Source of the DNA: an uncultured Lachnospiraceae bacterium
GTDB lineage: Bacteria > Bacillota > Clostridia > Lachnospirales > Lachnospiraceae
Length of the DNA: 64,000 bases
Reading direction: 5' to 3'
NCBI GenBank assembly: GCA_902779355.1
Contig: CACZBF010000009.1
Location: 54,787 to 118,786, forward strand
The notes under the pieces are model-generated. The model did no database searches. It was not told the origin of the DNA and saw only the letters and a list, made by a program, of their open reading frames with translations. How positions within the stretch are numbered: position 1 is the stretch's first letter; each line of letters opens with the position of its first letter. Of the stretch, positions 51,577 to 60,381 are shown piece after piece. The position numbers and the translations under genes were made by a program.

Positions 51577-52746
51577 TCAGAATTGCCTTGTCGCAACGAT
51601 CTCGGATTCTTTTAAAAAGATCCGCGGAACACGCTTCCCGATATCGCAGGCAAGTTCATAATTGATACGCCCTGATTTTTCGGCAAGTTCTTCCAAGGTA
51701 ATGGTTTCATTCCCCTGTGAACCCAGAAGCCGGACTTCTTCTCCGGTATGTACGTCTTCGATCGCGGTCACATCGACCATAAACTGATCCATACAGACTC
51801 TTCCGCAGATCGGAGCGCGCGTTCCCTTGATCAGAACCTCGCCGCAGTTGGAAAGACTTCTCGGATATCCGTCCGCATAGCCAACAGGAACCGTTGCGAT
51901 CATTTTTTTACCTGTTACGGTATAAGTACCGCCGTAACTGATCGTTCTGCCGTCTGTCAGCTCCTTCACATGGGAAACGTGGCTGGTTAATGCCATCACA
52001 GGATGCAGCGAAAGCCGTGTCGGGTCGACTTCCTCTGACGGCAGAAGCCCATAAAGCGTAATGCCGGCCCGAACCGCATCCATTGCATATTGCGGGAGCT
52101 CCATGATCGTTGCGCTGTTGGCGCAATGTTTTTTCGGGATCGCGATCCCCTTTTCTTCCAGATAGGCGATCATCTGTAAAAAACGCGCATACTGCTCTGC
52201 AGTAGCCGTCTTATCTGCTTCGTCCGCTTTCGCAAAATGTGTAAAGATCCCTTCAAAGGAAAGACCGGGTAATGCGATGATCTTTGCAGCGATATCGGCA
52301 TCCTCTCTCGAGACCTGCAGTCCGATCCTGCTCATGCCGGTATCAACCGCCAGATGGAACGGGAGGTTTCTTTTTGCTTTTTGTGCAGTGGCAGAAAGCG
52401 CTTCTGCAGACGCAAGCGTAAAGATCGTCGGCGTCAGATCATTTTCTGCGATCATCTTAAGACTCTCCGGGAATGTATATCCCAGGATCAAGATCGATTT
52501 TTTGATCCCCGCTTCCCTGAGGGTCACCCCCTCTTCTGCCGTTGCCACACAAAAGCCGATGAGATAGGGTACTGCTTCAATCTCTTTTGCGATCTCCACT
52601 GCCCCATGCCCATAGGCTTCTGCTTTGATCACGGCATACATTCCCGTTTCGGAAGGGAGGTTTCGCTTCATGTTTTCCAGATTATAACGGATCGCATCCA
52701 GATTGATCTCGGCGCGGATCCGTTGAAAGCGATCTATGGTCTGCAT
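51577..52746 (-). CDS. alr: Alanine racemase
   Basis: 389 residues. The PLP Lys41 is in AVIKAEAYGHG (Glu replaces the more usual Asp), and the second catalytic region SYGGTYT with the Tyr is near 270. C-terminal VCMDQFMVDVT is typical. It supplies D-alanine for peptidoglycan. It overlaps the end of nnr by 13 nt, an arrangement seen in many bacteria. A 112-bp gap separates it from yebC. Confidence 0.96.
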   Translation of the reverse strand: MQTIDRFQRIRAEINLDAIRYNLENMKRNLPSETGMYAVIKAEAYGHGAVEIAKEIEAVPYLIGFCVATAEEGVTLREAGIKKSILILGYTFPESLKMIAENDLTPTIFTLASAEALSATAQKAKRNLPFHLAVDTGMSRIGLQVSREDADIAAKIIALPGLSFEGIFTHFAKADEADKTATAEQYARFLQMIAYLEEKGIAIPKKHCANSATIMELPQYAMDAVRAGITLYGLLPSEEVDPTRLSLHPVMALTSHVSHVKELTDGRTISYGGTYTVTGKKMIATVPVGYADGYPRSLSNCGEVLIKGTRAPICGRVCMDQFMVDVTAIEDVHTGEEVRLLGSQGNETITLEELAEKSGRINYELACDIGKRVPRIFLKESEIVATRQF

Positions 52747-54248
52747 ATCGATTTTTGTTCCTCTGTTTTTTTTAATATTGTAGGGATCATTCTGAGCAGA
52801 TCCCGCGCCATCAGGGATGCGGCACCGACATCTTTGGCGGCAAGATCCCCTGCAAGTCCGTGGAGATAAACCGAAAGAGATGCTGCAAGTTCTGCTTTTG
52901 CACCAACGGCAAGCAGCCCTGCGATCATACCGGAGAGCACGTCGCCGCTTCCTCCGGTCGCCATCCCGTGATTACCGCTCGTATTCAGATAAAGTTTCCC
53001 ATAAGGAATCGCAGTCACAGTCCGACTGTCCTTTAATGTCAAGATGACATTGTACTCGTTCGCAAATTCTTCTGCGATCCTAAGCCGTTCTTCCTTGAGA
53101 TACATAGGAGAATCCCCTGTCAGACGGGACATTTCACCGATATGTGGTGTTAAGATCACATCCGTGTGCGGACCTTTTAAGATCTCCGGTTCTTTTGCAA
53201 GCAAATTGATACCGTCTGCATCGATGATGAGCGGGACGGATACGCTTTGCAACGTTGTTTTCAATTTTTTTTGAGCAGTAGCTGTTGTGGAAAGGCCCGG
53301 CCCGATCAGGCAGACATCGGCCCAATGAATGTCTTCCACGAGTGCCTTTTCGTCGAATTTATCACTTCTGTAAACAGAAAGCAGTGCTTCCGGCACGAGC
53401 GTTTGCAAGGCGCTCTTATTCTCTTCTGCAGTAAAGATCTTCACAAGACCCGCGCCCATACGAAGAGCGGCTTCTGCAGCAAATGCAGCGGCTCCGCATA
53501 TACTTGAAGATCCCGCGATCACAAGCACTTTTCCGTAATCGCCTTTATGTGTATCTGCTTTTCGATCAGGGAAAGACGATAGATCTTCCTCTGTCAATGT
53601 GCAGACACGCGGCAGTCTGCCTTCAAAGGCGTGATCGGTGATCCCGATGTCATGGCATATGGTTTCTCCGCAATATGCAGCACCCGGGAACAAGACCTGT
53701 CCGAGTTTTTTGTATGCAAACGTCACAGTCAGATCAGCTTTGTATCCTGTGCCGAGAATCCGTCCGTGATCTGCGGATACACCGCTTGGGATATCGACAG
53801 CGATCCGATAGGAAGGCCATTCATTGACTGTTTTGAGCACATCGCTGACAGGTGCTTCGAGATCTCGGGAAAGGCCGGTTCCGAAGATCGCATCGATCAC
53901 AACATCTGTCGGTTCCTCCGGAAGGTGATCGCATTCTTTGATCTGATAGTTTTGACAGATTTTTCTTTCTTTTTCACACAGAGAATCCTTTGCGGGTTTT
54001 ATCAGTGGAAAAACGGAAACCCCATACCCCTGTAAAAAAAGAAGCCGCGCTGTTGCATAACCATCGCCGCCGTTATTACCGCCGCCGCAAAGCACAAGGA
54101 TTGTCGCGCTTTTTTTGATGCGCGCTTTGACCTCATCAGCGACTGCCTCTGCAGCTCGTTCCATCAAAACGACCGGAGGCATCCCATATGTTTTTGAGGT
54201 CTGCTCATCGCAGGCCTTCATTTCTCTTGCATTGACCAGATATTCCAT
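52734..54248 (-). CDS. nnr: Bifunctional NAD(P)H-hydrate epimerase/dehydratase
   Basis: 504 residues. The N-terminal epimerase (about 1-215) shows CGGGNNGGDGYATARLL and IDAIFGTGL. The C-terminal ADP-dependent dehydratase (about 225-504) has VIAGSSSICGAAAFAAEAALR, ILTPHIGEMSRL and MATGGSGDVLSGMIAGLLA. Together they repair hydrated NADH and NADPH. The gene is 2 nt after the coiled-coil gene and overlaps alr by 13 nt. Confidence 0.95.
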   Translation of the reverse strand: MEYLVNAREMKACDEQTSKTYGMPPVVLMERAAEAVADEVKARIKKSATILVLCGGGNNGGDGYATARLLFLQGYGVSVFPLIKPAKDSLCEKERKICQNYQIKECDHLPEEPTDVVIDAIFGTGLSRDLEAPVSDVLKTVNEWPSYRIAVDIPSGVSADHGRILGTGYKADLTVTFAYKKLGQVLFPGAAYCGETICHDIGITDHAFEGRLPRVCTLTEEDLSSFPDRKADTHKGDYGKVLVIAGSSSICGAAAFAAEAALRMGAGLVKIFTAEENKSALQTLVPEALLSVYRSDKFDEKALVEDIHWADVCLIGPGLSTTATAQKKLKTTLQSVSVPLIIDADGINLLAKEPEILKGPHTDVILTPHIGEMSRLTGDSPMYLKEERLRIAEEFANEYNVILTLKDSRTVTAIPYGKLYLNTSGNHGMATGGSGDVLSGMIAGLLAVGAKAELAASLSVYLHGLAGDLAAKDVGAASLMARDLLRMIPTILKKTEEQKSICRP

Positions 54249-54250
54249 GA

Positions 54251-55009
54251 TTACGTGGTATCCTCTTTTGCTTCTTCCTGAAAATCCACTTTGATATCCT
54301 GCTTCACTTCCGGTTGGATATCAGGCTTCACATCTGCTTTCAATTCCGGTTTGGGCTCACTCTTTGCAACCGTCTTTTCTTCTTTTTTCGCTTCCTTCTT
54401 ATCGTCATGGAAGCTTAAATTGACGTCCATATTCTGCAGATCAAAAAGGTTTGTCGCCTGCGGGCCGAAGACGTCATGCATGTAGGCATACATCTGCCTT
54501 GTATTGATTTCGCGGTTCTGCTTTTTGACAACATTCACTTTGAGGTCGTGACGTACTTGTTTGATCCATGCGGCAATCTCATTGATCTTCTCGGTATTTT
54601 TCCGAAAATTGTCATAGCAGTAATCCGCGGTCAGCACCATGAGCGCTTCATTCGTTTCACGGATTGTCCGCGGGATCTCAAGAAGCTCATCCTCCAACTG
54701 TTCGATTTTGGCGTTCGCATCATCAATCAGACGCTTTTTTTCCTCCACGTCGATTGTACGTGCTTCACTGTTATCGTCCATCCCTGCGACGATGCCGTTC
54801 ATCAGATTCTGTTTGACCTTTTTATAATCTTTGATATCCTGTTTTAAACGCGCTTCCTTTTGCAGCAGCTCGTTCAGCTCTTTCTCTTTCTCTGCAATCT
54901 CTTCTGTTTTGCCATTCACCAGAAAGAGCTGATGCCACTTTTGGTCCAAGATCAGAATCGGGATTTTGGCCGCCTTGATCAGTTGTGAAAAATCTTTTTT
55001 CTCAGACAT
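54251..55009 (-). CDS. Coiled-coil protein of unknown function
   Basis: 252 residues, no signal peptide or membrane segment. Residues about 35-115 form a long coiled coil (EEIAEKEKELNELLQKEARLK), a second helical part runs to about 175, and NTRQMYAYMHDVFGPQATNLFDL (about 178-200; key residues only) looks like a conserved motif. The tail (about 205-252) is a charged Lys/Glu/Pro/Val repeat, partly of the form KPDIQPEVKQDIK. I do not recognise the family. Between rex and nnr (2-nt gaps on both sides), it is part of the icd-rex operon. Confidence 0.75.
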   Translation of the reverse strand: MSEKKDFSQLIKAAKIPILILDQKWHQLFLVNGKTEEIAEKEKELNELLQKEARLKQDIKDYKKVKQNLMNGIVAGMDDNSEARTIDVEEKKRLIDDANAKIEQLEDELLEIPRTIRETNEALMVLTADYCYDNFRKNTEKINEIAAWIKQVRHDLKVNVVKKQNREINTRQMYAYMHDVFGPQATNLFDLQNMDVNLSFHDDKKEAKKEEKTVAKSEPKPELKADVKPDIQPEVKQDIKVDFQEEAKEDTT

Positions 55010-55011
55010 AA

Positions 55012-55635
55012 TTACTCACTTTGTAAAATGCGGTAGGAAAGCTCCATCAAACTGTCAGACAGATGGACGTTTTCTACGACCATATCGTCCACATCCAAGT
55101 CTACATGCGCGAAATTCCAGATTGCGCGAATGCCGTTCCCCGTCAGTGTAGAAACGACGGACTCCGCCGCATCTTTCGGCATTGTCAGCGCCGCGATCTC
55201 CACTTCATGCGTTTCGAGAAATGTTTGCAGGTCCGTAACCGGCAGCACCGGAATCCCTCTGACTTTGCTTCCTACGACCTCCGGGTCAACGTCAAAAAGC
55301 CCGATGATCAAAAAACCGAGCTTTTCAAATTTGACATAGTTTGCGATTGCCTGCCCAAGATGTCCTGTACCGATCACGATCATCGGATGGCGACGCGTCA
55401 ACCCCAGGATCTTTCCGATCTCTTCATACAGAAATTCGACATTATATCCGTATCCCTGCTGACCGAAACCTCCGAAATTATTCAGATCCTGTCTGATCTG
55501 GGAAGCGGTGACATGCATTCTTTCGGAAAGATCCTTGGAGGAGATGCGTTCTACGCCCTCTTCCATCAATTCTCCGAGATATCGGAAATAACGAGGCAAT
55601 CTGCGGATCACGGCTTTCGAGATGTCTTTTGCCAT
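55012..55635 (-). CDS. rex: Redox-sensing repressor Rex
   Basis: 207 residues. An N-terminal winged helix (about 1-80, KAVIRRLPRYFRYLGEL) and a Rossmann domain with GTGHLGQAI (about 90-98) and a C-terminal swapped helix. Rex senses the NADH/NAD ratio and represses fermentation and redox genes. It is 35 nt downstream of icd and likely cotranscribed; a Rex-like but imperfect site lies upstream of icd (56910-56929). Confidence 0.97.
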   Translation of the reverse strand: MAKDISKAVIRRLPRYFRYLGELMEEGVERISSKDLSERMHVTASQIRQDLNNFGGFGQQGYGYNVEFLYEEIGKILGLTRRHPMIVIGTGHLGQAIANYVKFEKLGFLIIGLFDVDPEVVGSKVRGIPVLPVTDLQTFLETHEVEIAALTMPKDAAESVVSTLTGNGIRAIWNFAHVDLDVDDMVVENVHLSDSLMELSYRILQSE

Positions 55636-55670
55636 CGTAAGTCTCCCTTCCTTATGTCAGAGTCGAGGCA

Positions 55671-56879
55671 TCAGAGAAGTTTTGCCAATTCTTCCCGGAT
55701 CGCTTTGATAAAGTTTTCGCTGTTTAAGACGGTCGGATTTGGTAAGGTTGTGATCAACGCGAGATCCTTCGTCATACGTCCGGACTCGATCGTCGACAGC
55801 GAAGCTTTCTCGAGTGCATCTGCATAGCGGCAAAGTTCCGGGAGATGATCGAGCTCTCCGCGCTTACGGAATGCGCCGCTCCATGCAAAGATGGTTGCAA
55901 TGGAATTGGTTGAAGTCTCCTCTCCGTTCAGATGCTTGTAATAATGGCGCTGCACTGTGCCGTGCGCCGCCTCGTATTCATAATATCCCTGCGGGGAAAC
56001 CAGGACGGATGTCATCATGGCAAGCGATCCGAATGCGGAGCTGATCATATCGCTCATGACATCGCCGTCGTAATTTTTGCAAGCCCAGATAAAACCGCCC
56101 TGAGACTTCATCACGCGTGCCACAGCATCATCGATCAGGGTGTAGAAATAGGTGATACCTGCCTCCTCGAATTTCGCTTTATATTCTTTCTCAAAGATCT
56201 CTGCGAAGATATCCTTAAAGGTGTGGTCGTATTGTTTGCTGATCGTGTCCTTGGAGGAAAACCACAGTTCTTCTTTACGATCCAATGCATACGCAAAGCA
56301 GCTTCTGGCAAAGCTCTCAATGGATTGATTGATGTTGTGCTGCCCCTGCAGGACACCGGCGCCCTTGAATTCATGGATGAGGGCTCTTTTTTCGGTACCG
56401 TCTTCTGCCGTAAAGACGAGCTCTGCCTTGCCCGGCCCGTCTACTTTCATCTCGGTTGCTTTGTAGACATCTCCATAAGCATGCCTTGCGATGGTAATCG
56501 GTTTTTGCCAGTTTTTCACATAGGGTTCGATCCCTTTCACGATGATCGGCGTACGGAATACGGTGCCGTCCAGGATCGCACGGATCGTACCGTTCGGGCT
56601 CTTCCACATCTCTTTGAGATTATACTCCGTCATACGCGCCGCATTCGGCGTGATCGTTGCACATTTAACGGCAACGCCGTATTTCTTTGTTGCTTCTGCG
56701 GAATCGATTGTCACCTGGTCATCGGTCTCGTTCCGGTGTTTTAGGCCGAGATCATAATACTCAGTTTTCAGATCCACAAACGGATGGATCAATTCATCCT
56801 TGATCATCTGCCAGAGGATTCTTGTCATTTCGTCGCCGTCCATCTCGACGAGCGGGGTCTGCATTTTGATTTTTTCCAT
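55671..56879 (-). CDS. icd: NADP-dependent isocitrate dehydrogenase, eukaryotic type
   Basis: 402 residues, start ATG with AAGGAG upstream. It belongs to the IDH1/2-like subfamily: the substrate loop [16 protein letters not shown] and the NADP segment [20 protein letters not shown] are typical, and unlike the bacterial E. coli type. It converts isocitrate to 2-oxoglutarate with NADPH formation, feeding glutamate synthesis in a fermenter. Aconitase and citrate synthase are not in this window. Its pairing with rex suggests redox control. Confidence 0.96.
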   Translation of the reverse strand: MEKIKMQTPLVEMDGDEMTRILWQMIKDELIHPFVDLKTEYYDLGLKHRNETDDQVTIDSAEATKKYGVAVKCATITPNAARMTEYNLKEMWKSPNGTIRAILDGTVFRTPIIVKGIEPYVKNWQKPITIARHAYGDVYKATEMKVDGPGKAELVFTAEDGTEKRALIHEFKGAGVLQGQHNINQSIESFARSCFAYALDRKEELWFSSKDTISKQYDHTFKDIFAEIFEKEYKAKFEEAGITYFYTLIDDAVARVMKSQGGFIWACKNYDGDVMSDMISSAFGSLAMMTSVLVSPQGYYEYEAAHGTVQRHYYKHLNGEETSTNSIATIFAWSGAFRKRGELDHLPELCRYADALEKASLSTIESGRMTKDLALITTLPNPTVLNSENFIKAIREELAKLL

Positions 56880-56918
56880 GTGGTCTCCTTTAATGTAGTT
56901 GCACTCGGATTCGTTAAG

Positions 56919-59321
56919 TTATTTCACAACAAAATTTAATATTTTGCCAGGAACGTAGATTTCTTTTACGAGCGTCTTGCCTTCCAGATACTTCTGTACG
57001 GCGGGTTCGGACTTGGCGAGGGGAAGTGCTTCCTCCTTCGCACAGTCGGCCGGGAGGCTGACCGTAGCGCGTACTTTGCCGTTCACCTGCACGCCGATCT
57101 CGATCGTCGCATCCTTTGTTTTTGCTTCGTCGTAATCCGGCCATGCAGAGATTGCAAGAAAACCGGTTTCTCCGAGCAGTTCATGGATCTCTTCGCAAAG
57201 GTGCGGCGCAAACGGAGAAAGCAATTTGATGTAGATCAAAAGGTCATCCCTTGAGATCGCACCTGCTTTCGTAAAATCATTGATGAGCGTCATCAGCGCA
57301 GCGATCGCGGTATTGAATTTCATGCTCTCAATGTCTTCCGTGACTTTCTTGATCGTTTTATGCAGTTTGCTTTCGAGAGAAGGATCTTCCTCCGACAAGG
57401 TTGAGATTTCGGGTAGTGATGCCACACGTTCCAGGAAGCGCTTGCAGCCTTTTACTGCATCGTCATTCCACGGTGCTGCTGCCTGATAATCACCCATAAA
57501 AAGGACATAGGTACGCAGTGTATCTGCACCATACTCTTCTACAATATCAAGAGGATCCACGACATTACCCTTGCTCTTGCTCATTTTTTCGCCGTCAGAT
57601 CCTAAGATCAGTCCCTGATAAGAACGTTTCGCATACGGCTCAGGTGTATTTACCTCTCCGATATCATAGAGGAAATGATGCCAGAAACGGGAATACAAAA
57701 GATGCCTTGTCACATGCTCCATACCGCCGTTGTACCAGTCAACCGGCATCCAGTATTTGATCTTCTCGGGATCCGCGAATGCCTTGTCATTATGGGGATC
57801 GACAAATCGCAGGAAATACCAGGAAGAACCGGCCCACTGCGGCATAGTATCGGTCTCTCTCTTTGCCGCGCCGCCGCACTTCGGACAGGTGCAGTTCACA
57901 AAGGAATCAATTTTGGCAAGCGGAGACTGCCCGTCTGTCCCGGGTTCGAAGTTTTCCACTTCTGGAAGCCGTAACGGCAGTTCCTCATAAGGCACGCCGA
58001 CAGTTCCGCATTTGGGACAATGGATCAGCGGGATCGGTTCGCCCCAGTAACGCTGGCGGTTAAAAGCCCAGTCTTTCATTTTATACTGGATTCCCTTGTG
58101 CCCGAGTTTTTCTTTCTCCAAATGCTCCAGCATTGCCGCAATGGAATCCTTCTTGTTGTCGTATGCATTCAGAAAATCGGAATTGATCATTCTGCCGTCG
58201 CCGGTATAAGCGGCTTCCGAAATGTCTCCGCCCTCAATGACTTGGATGATGTCGACGCCGAATTTTTTTGCAAACTCGTAGTCACGCTGATCATGCGCTG
58301 GCACTGCCATGATCGCACCAGTTCCATAGCCCATCATGACATAATCCGCGATAAAGATCGGGATCTCTTTGCTGTTTACGGGATTGACGGCAACAAAGCC
58401 TTCCAGCTTTACGCCGGTCTTGTCTTTTACGAGCTGTGTCCGCTCAAACTCGGTCTTCTTTGCACAATCCGCACGATATTGTTCTACCGCATCCCAGTTT
58501 GTGATACGATCCTTGTACTGATCAAGCAGCGGATGCTCCGGCGCCATGACCATAAAGGTAACGCCGTAAAGCGTATCGCATCTCGTGGTATAGATCGTCA
58601 GCTTTTCATCAATCCCGGCGATCGAAAAATCAACAAAGGCACCGGTGGACTTCCCGATCCAGGAAACCTCCTGCTGTTTGATGCTTTCCGGATAGTCTAC
58701 CTCGTCAAGTCCGTCAAGAAGTTTATCCGCATATTCGGTGATCTTTAAATACCAGACATCTTTCGGGAGCTGAACCACGTCTGATTTACAGATGTCGCAT
58801 TTTCCGCCCTGTGAATCTTCGTTGCTTAAGACAACCTTGCAATGCGGGCAATAGTTGACCAACGTCTTTGCCCGGAATACAAGCCCTTTCTCAAACAGTT
58901 TCAGGAAGATCCACTGCGTCCACTTGTAGTAATCCGGCAGCGATGTGCTGATCTCACGGCTCCAGTCAAAGGAAAATCCGACGGCTTTCATCTGATCCTT
59001 GAATTTCTCGACATTTTTCACCGTGATATCATGCGGGTGGGTATTCGTTTTGATCGCATAATTCTCGGCCGGAAGGCCGAAAGAATCGAATCCGATCGGG
59101 AACAGAACGTTATAGCCTTGCATGCGGCGCTTTCTCGCGATCACTTCCATGCTGGAGTATGCCTTGATATGCCCCACGTGCATACCTGCTCCTGATGGAT
59201 ACGGAAATTCCACGAGGCCGTAAAATTTCGGCTTGTCCGAATGGTCGTCTGCCTCAAAGACCTTTGCCTCATCCCATTTTTGCTGCCATTTTTGTTCGAT
59301 TTTCTTATAATTGTATCGCAT
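56919..59321 (-). CDS. leuS: Leucyl-tRNA synthetase
   Basis: 800 residues from the ATG at 59321 (GGAG 10 nt upstream; a longer frame starts at 59339). HIGH motif as HVGH (about 48-51), KMSKSKGN (about 577-584), and the CP1 editing insertion (about 220-410) with the GTGAIMAVPAHDQRD segment, so it has post-transfer editing. A zinc-binding CxxC pair is present near CPHC and CDIC. No T-box leader is visible in the 44-bp upstream gap. Confidence 0.97.
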   Translation of the reverse strand: MRYNYKKIEQKWQQKWDEAKVFEADDHSDKPKFYGLVEFPYPSGAGMHVGHIKAYSSMEVIARKRRMQGYNVLFPIGFDSFGLPAENYAIKTNTHPHDITVKNVEKFKDQMKAVGFSFDWSREISTSLPDYYKWTQWIFLKLFEKGLVFRAKTLVNYCPHCKVVLSNEDSQGGKCDICKSDVVQLPKDVWYLKITEYADKLLDGLDEVDYPESIKQQEVSWIGKSTGAFVDFSIAGIDEKLTIYTTRCDTLYGVTFMVMAPEHPLLDQYKDRITNWDAVEQYRADCAKKTEFERTQLVKDKTGVKLEGFVAVNPVNSKEIPIFIADYVMMGYGTGAIMAVPAHDQRDYEFAKKFGVDIIQVIEGGDISEAAYTGDGRMINSDFLNAYDNKKDSIAAMLEHLEKEKLGHKGIQYKMKDWAFNRQRYWGEPIPLIHCPKCGTVGVPYEELPLRLPEVENFEPGTDGQSPLAKIDSFVNCTCPKCGGAAKRETDTMPQWAGSSWYFLRFVDPHNDKAFADPEKIKYWMPVDWYNGGMEHVTRHLLYSRFWHHFLYDIGEVNTPEPYAKRSYQGLILGSDGEKMSKSKGNVVDPLDIVEEYGADTLRTYVLFMGDYQAAAPWNDDAVKGCKRFLERVASLPEISTLSEEDPSLESKLHKTIKKVTEDIESMKFNTAIAALMTLINDFTKAGAISRDDLLIYIKLLSPFAPHLCEEIHELLGETGFLAISAWPDYDEAKTKDATIEIGVQVNGKVRATVSLPADCAKEEALPLAKSEPAVQKYLEGKTLVKEIYVPGKILNFVVK

Positions 59322-59365
59322 AACAAACACTCTCCTCATTCGCGCTTCCTATAGCATACAACAAA

Positions 59366-60373
59366 TCAGTCTCCATAATCAAGGTCAATTGACAAGACTT
59401 TGTCAATCGCTGCCGTTGTTTTTCCGAGCCCGTCACTGCCCTCAAAATACTTATATCCGGCGGATTCAAACAACACATAGAGCAGATCCCCATCAAGTGC
59501 GATCTCTTCGCTGCAGGGAGGCAGTTCGATCATGACGGCCGGTTCGGCTGCAGGATTATGGAGATCAGCCACAGAATGGTAAATGTTGATCTGAGAAGAA
59601 TTCCTGCGTCCGTAAGAAAGGCTCAGGAATACGGTACCGTCTTTGTCAATCGCAACGCCTTGCACTTTTGTAGGAATCGAGTAGGTATTCTCCGGGATCA
59701 ACTCGCCATCTTCAAACCGGTAGCTGACCATCTGGGAACGCAAAAGGAGGGAGGTTGTGGCAACCAGAATATGGTCGCCGTAACAAGTGACACAAGAAGG
59801 CGTATTCTGAACGGGATAGGTTTCTGCCGCATCGCTGATGTCGATCAGCTGTTTGGATGCGGCTTTCCCAACTGCATGCAGATAAACATAAGGGATACGT
59901 TGGAGCGTATTGTCATCAGAATGGCAGATCCACACATTTTCGCCGTCAAAGGCGATGCCGCCCATATGGGAGCTGGATTTTAAACCGAGTGTTGCGAGAT
60001 ACTCTCCGCTTTCTTTGTCAAACAAAAAAAGACAACCAAGCGCTCCCTTTTCATCGCTGTAAGAGGAGACAAGGAGATAATCTCCGGCAATGCAGATCCC
60101 TTGGGGGTAAAGAGAAAGGCTGCTTGTCCGTCCTTCGGCATAATCCGCTTCGCGGGTGGCAGGTAATCCCGGGATAGACAGATCATCAAGAAAGGAATAG
60201 GAAAACTCTGAAAGCGGAACTCTGCGGTCGTTCGGGAAACGATTGGACCAGTAATCGTAATCCCTTGTACTTGAAATCACATCAATACAAAAAGCCGGTG
60301 TTGCGGCTTCCACCGGAAGGATAGCAAATAACGTCATCCATACAGTTAGAATCGCAGCCACCGGCTTTTTCAT
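59366..60373 (-). CDS. Secreted beta-propeller-like protein of unknown function
   Basis: 335 residues. A signal peptide (about 1-23, ending VEAA) precedes a repeated beta-strand pattern: YPQGICIAGDYLLVSSYSD, then GGIAFDGENVWICHSDDNTL, CVTCYGDHILVATTS, GVAIDKDGTVFLSLSYG and EEIALDGDLLYVLFESAG. This looks like a six-bladed NHL/YncE-type propeller. No catalytic residues can be named. It sits between the EF-G paralogue (8 nt upstream) and leuS (44 nt downstream), so it may share the EF-G transcript. Role unknown; probably binds an extracytoplasmic ligand. Confidence 0.72.
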   Translation of the reverse strand: MKKPVAAILTVWMTLFAILPVEAATPAFCIDVISSTRDYDYWSNRFPNDRRVPLSEFSYSFLDDLSIPGLPATREADYAEGRTSSLSLYPQGICIAGDYLLVSSYSDEKGALGCLFLFDKESGEYLATLGLKSSSHMGGIAFDGENVWICHSDDNTLQRIPYVYLHAVGKAASKQLIDISDAAETYPVQNTPSCVTCYGDHILVATTSLLLRSQMVSYRFEDGELIPENTYSIPTKVQGVAIDKDGTVFLSLSYGRRNSSQINIYHSVADLHNPAAEPAVMIELPPCSEEIALDGDLLYVLFESAGYKYFEGSDGLGKTTAAIDKVLSIDLDYGD

Positions 60374-60381
60374 GTAATCGC

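Noticed and set aside
55932..56744. A 270-codon plus-strand open frame inside icd
   Set aside because: It lies wholly antisense to a conserved enzyme, with no ribosome binding site or recognisable domain.
58020..58748. A 242-codon plus-strand open frame inside leuS
   Set aside because: It is a shadow of leuS with no supporting signals.
59322..59365. A T-box riboswitch for leuS
   Set aside because: The upstream gap is only 44 bp and holds no T-box sequence or antiterminator.
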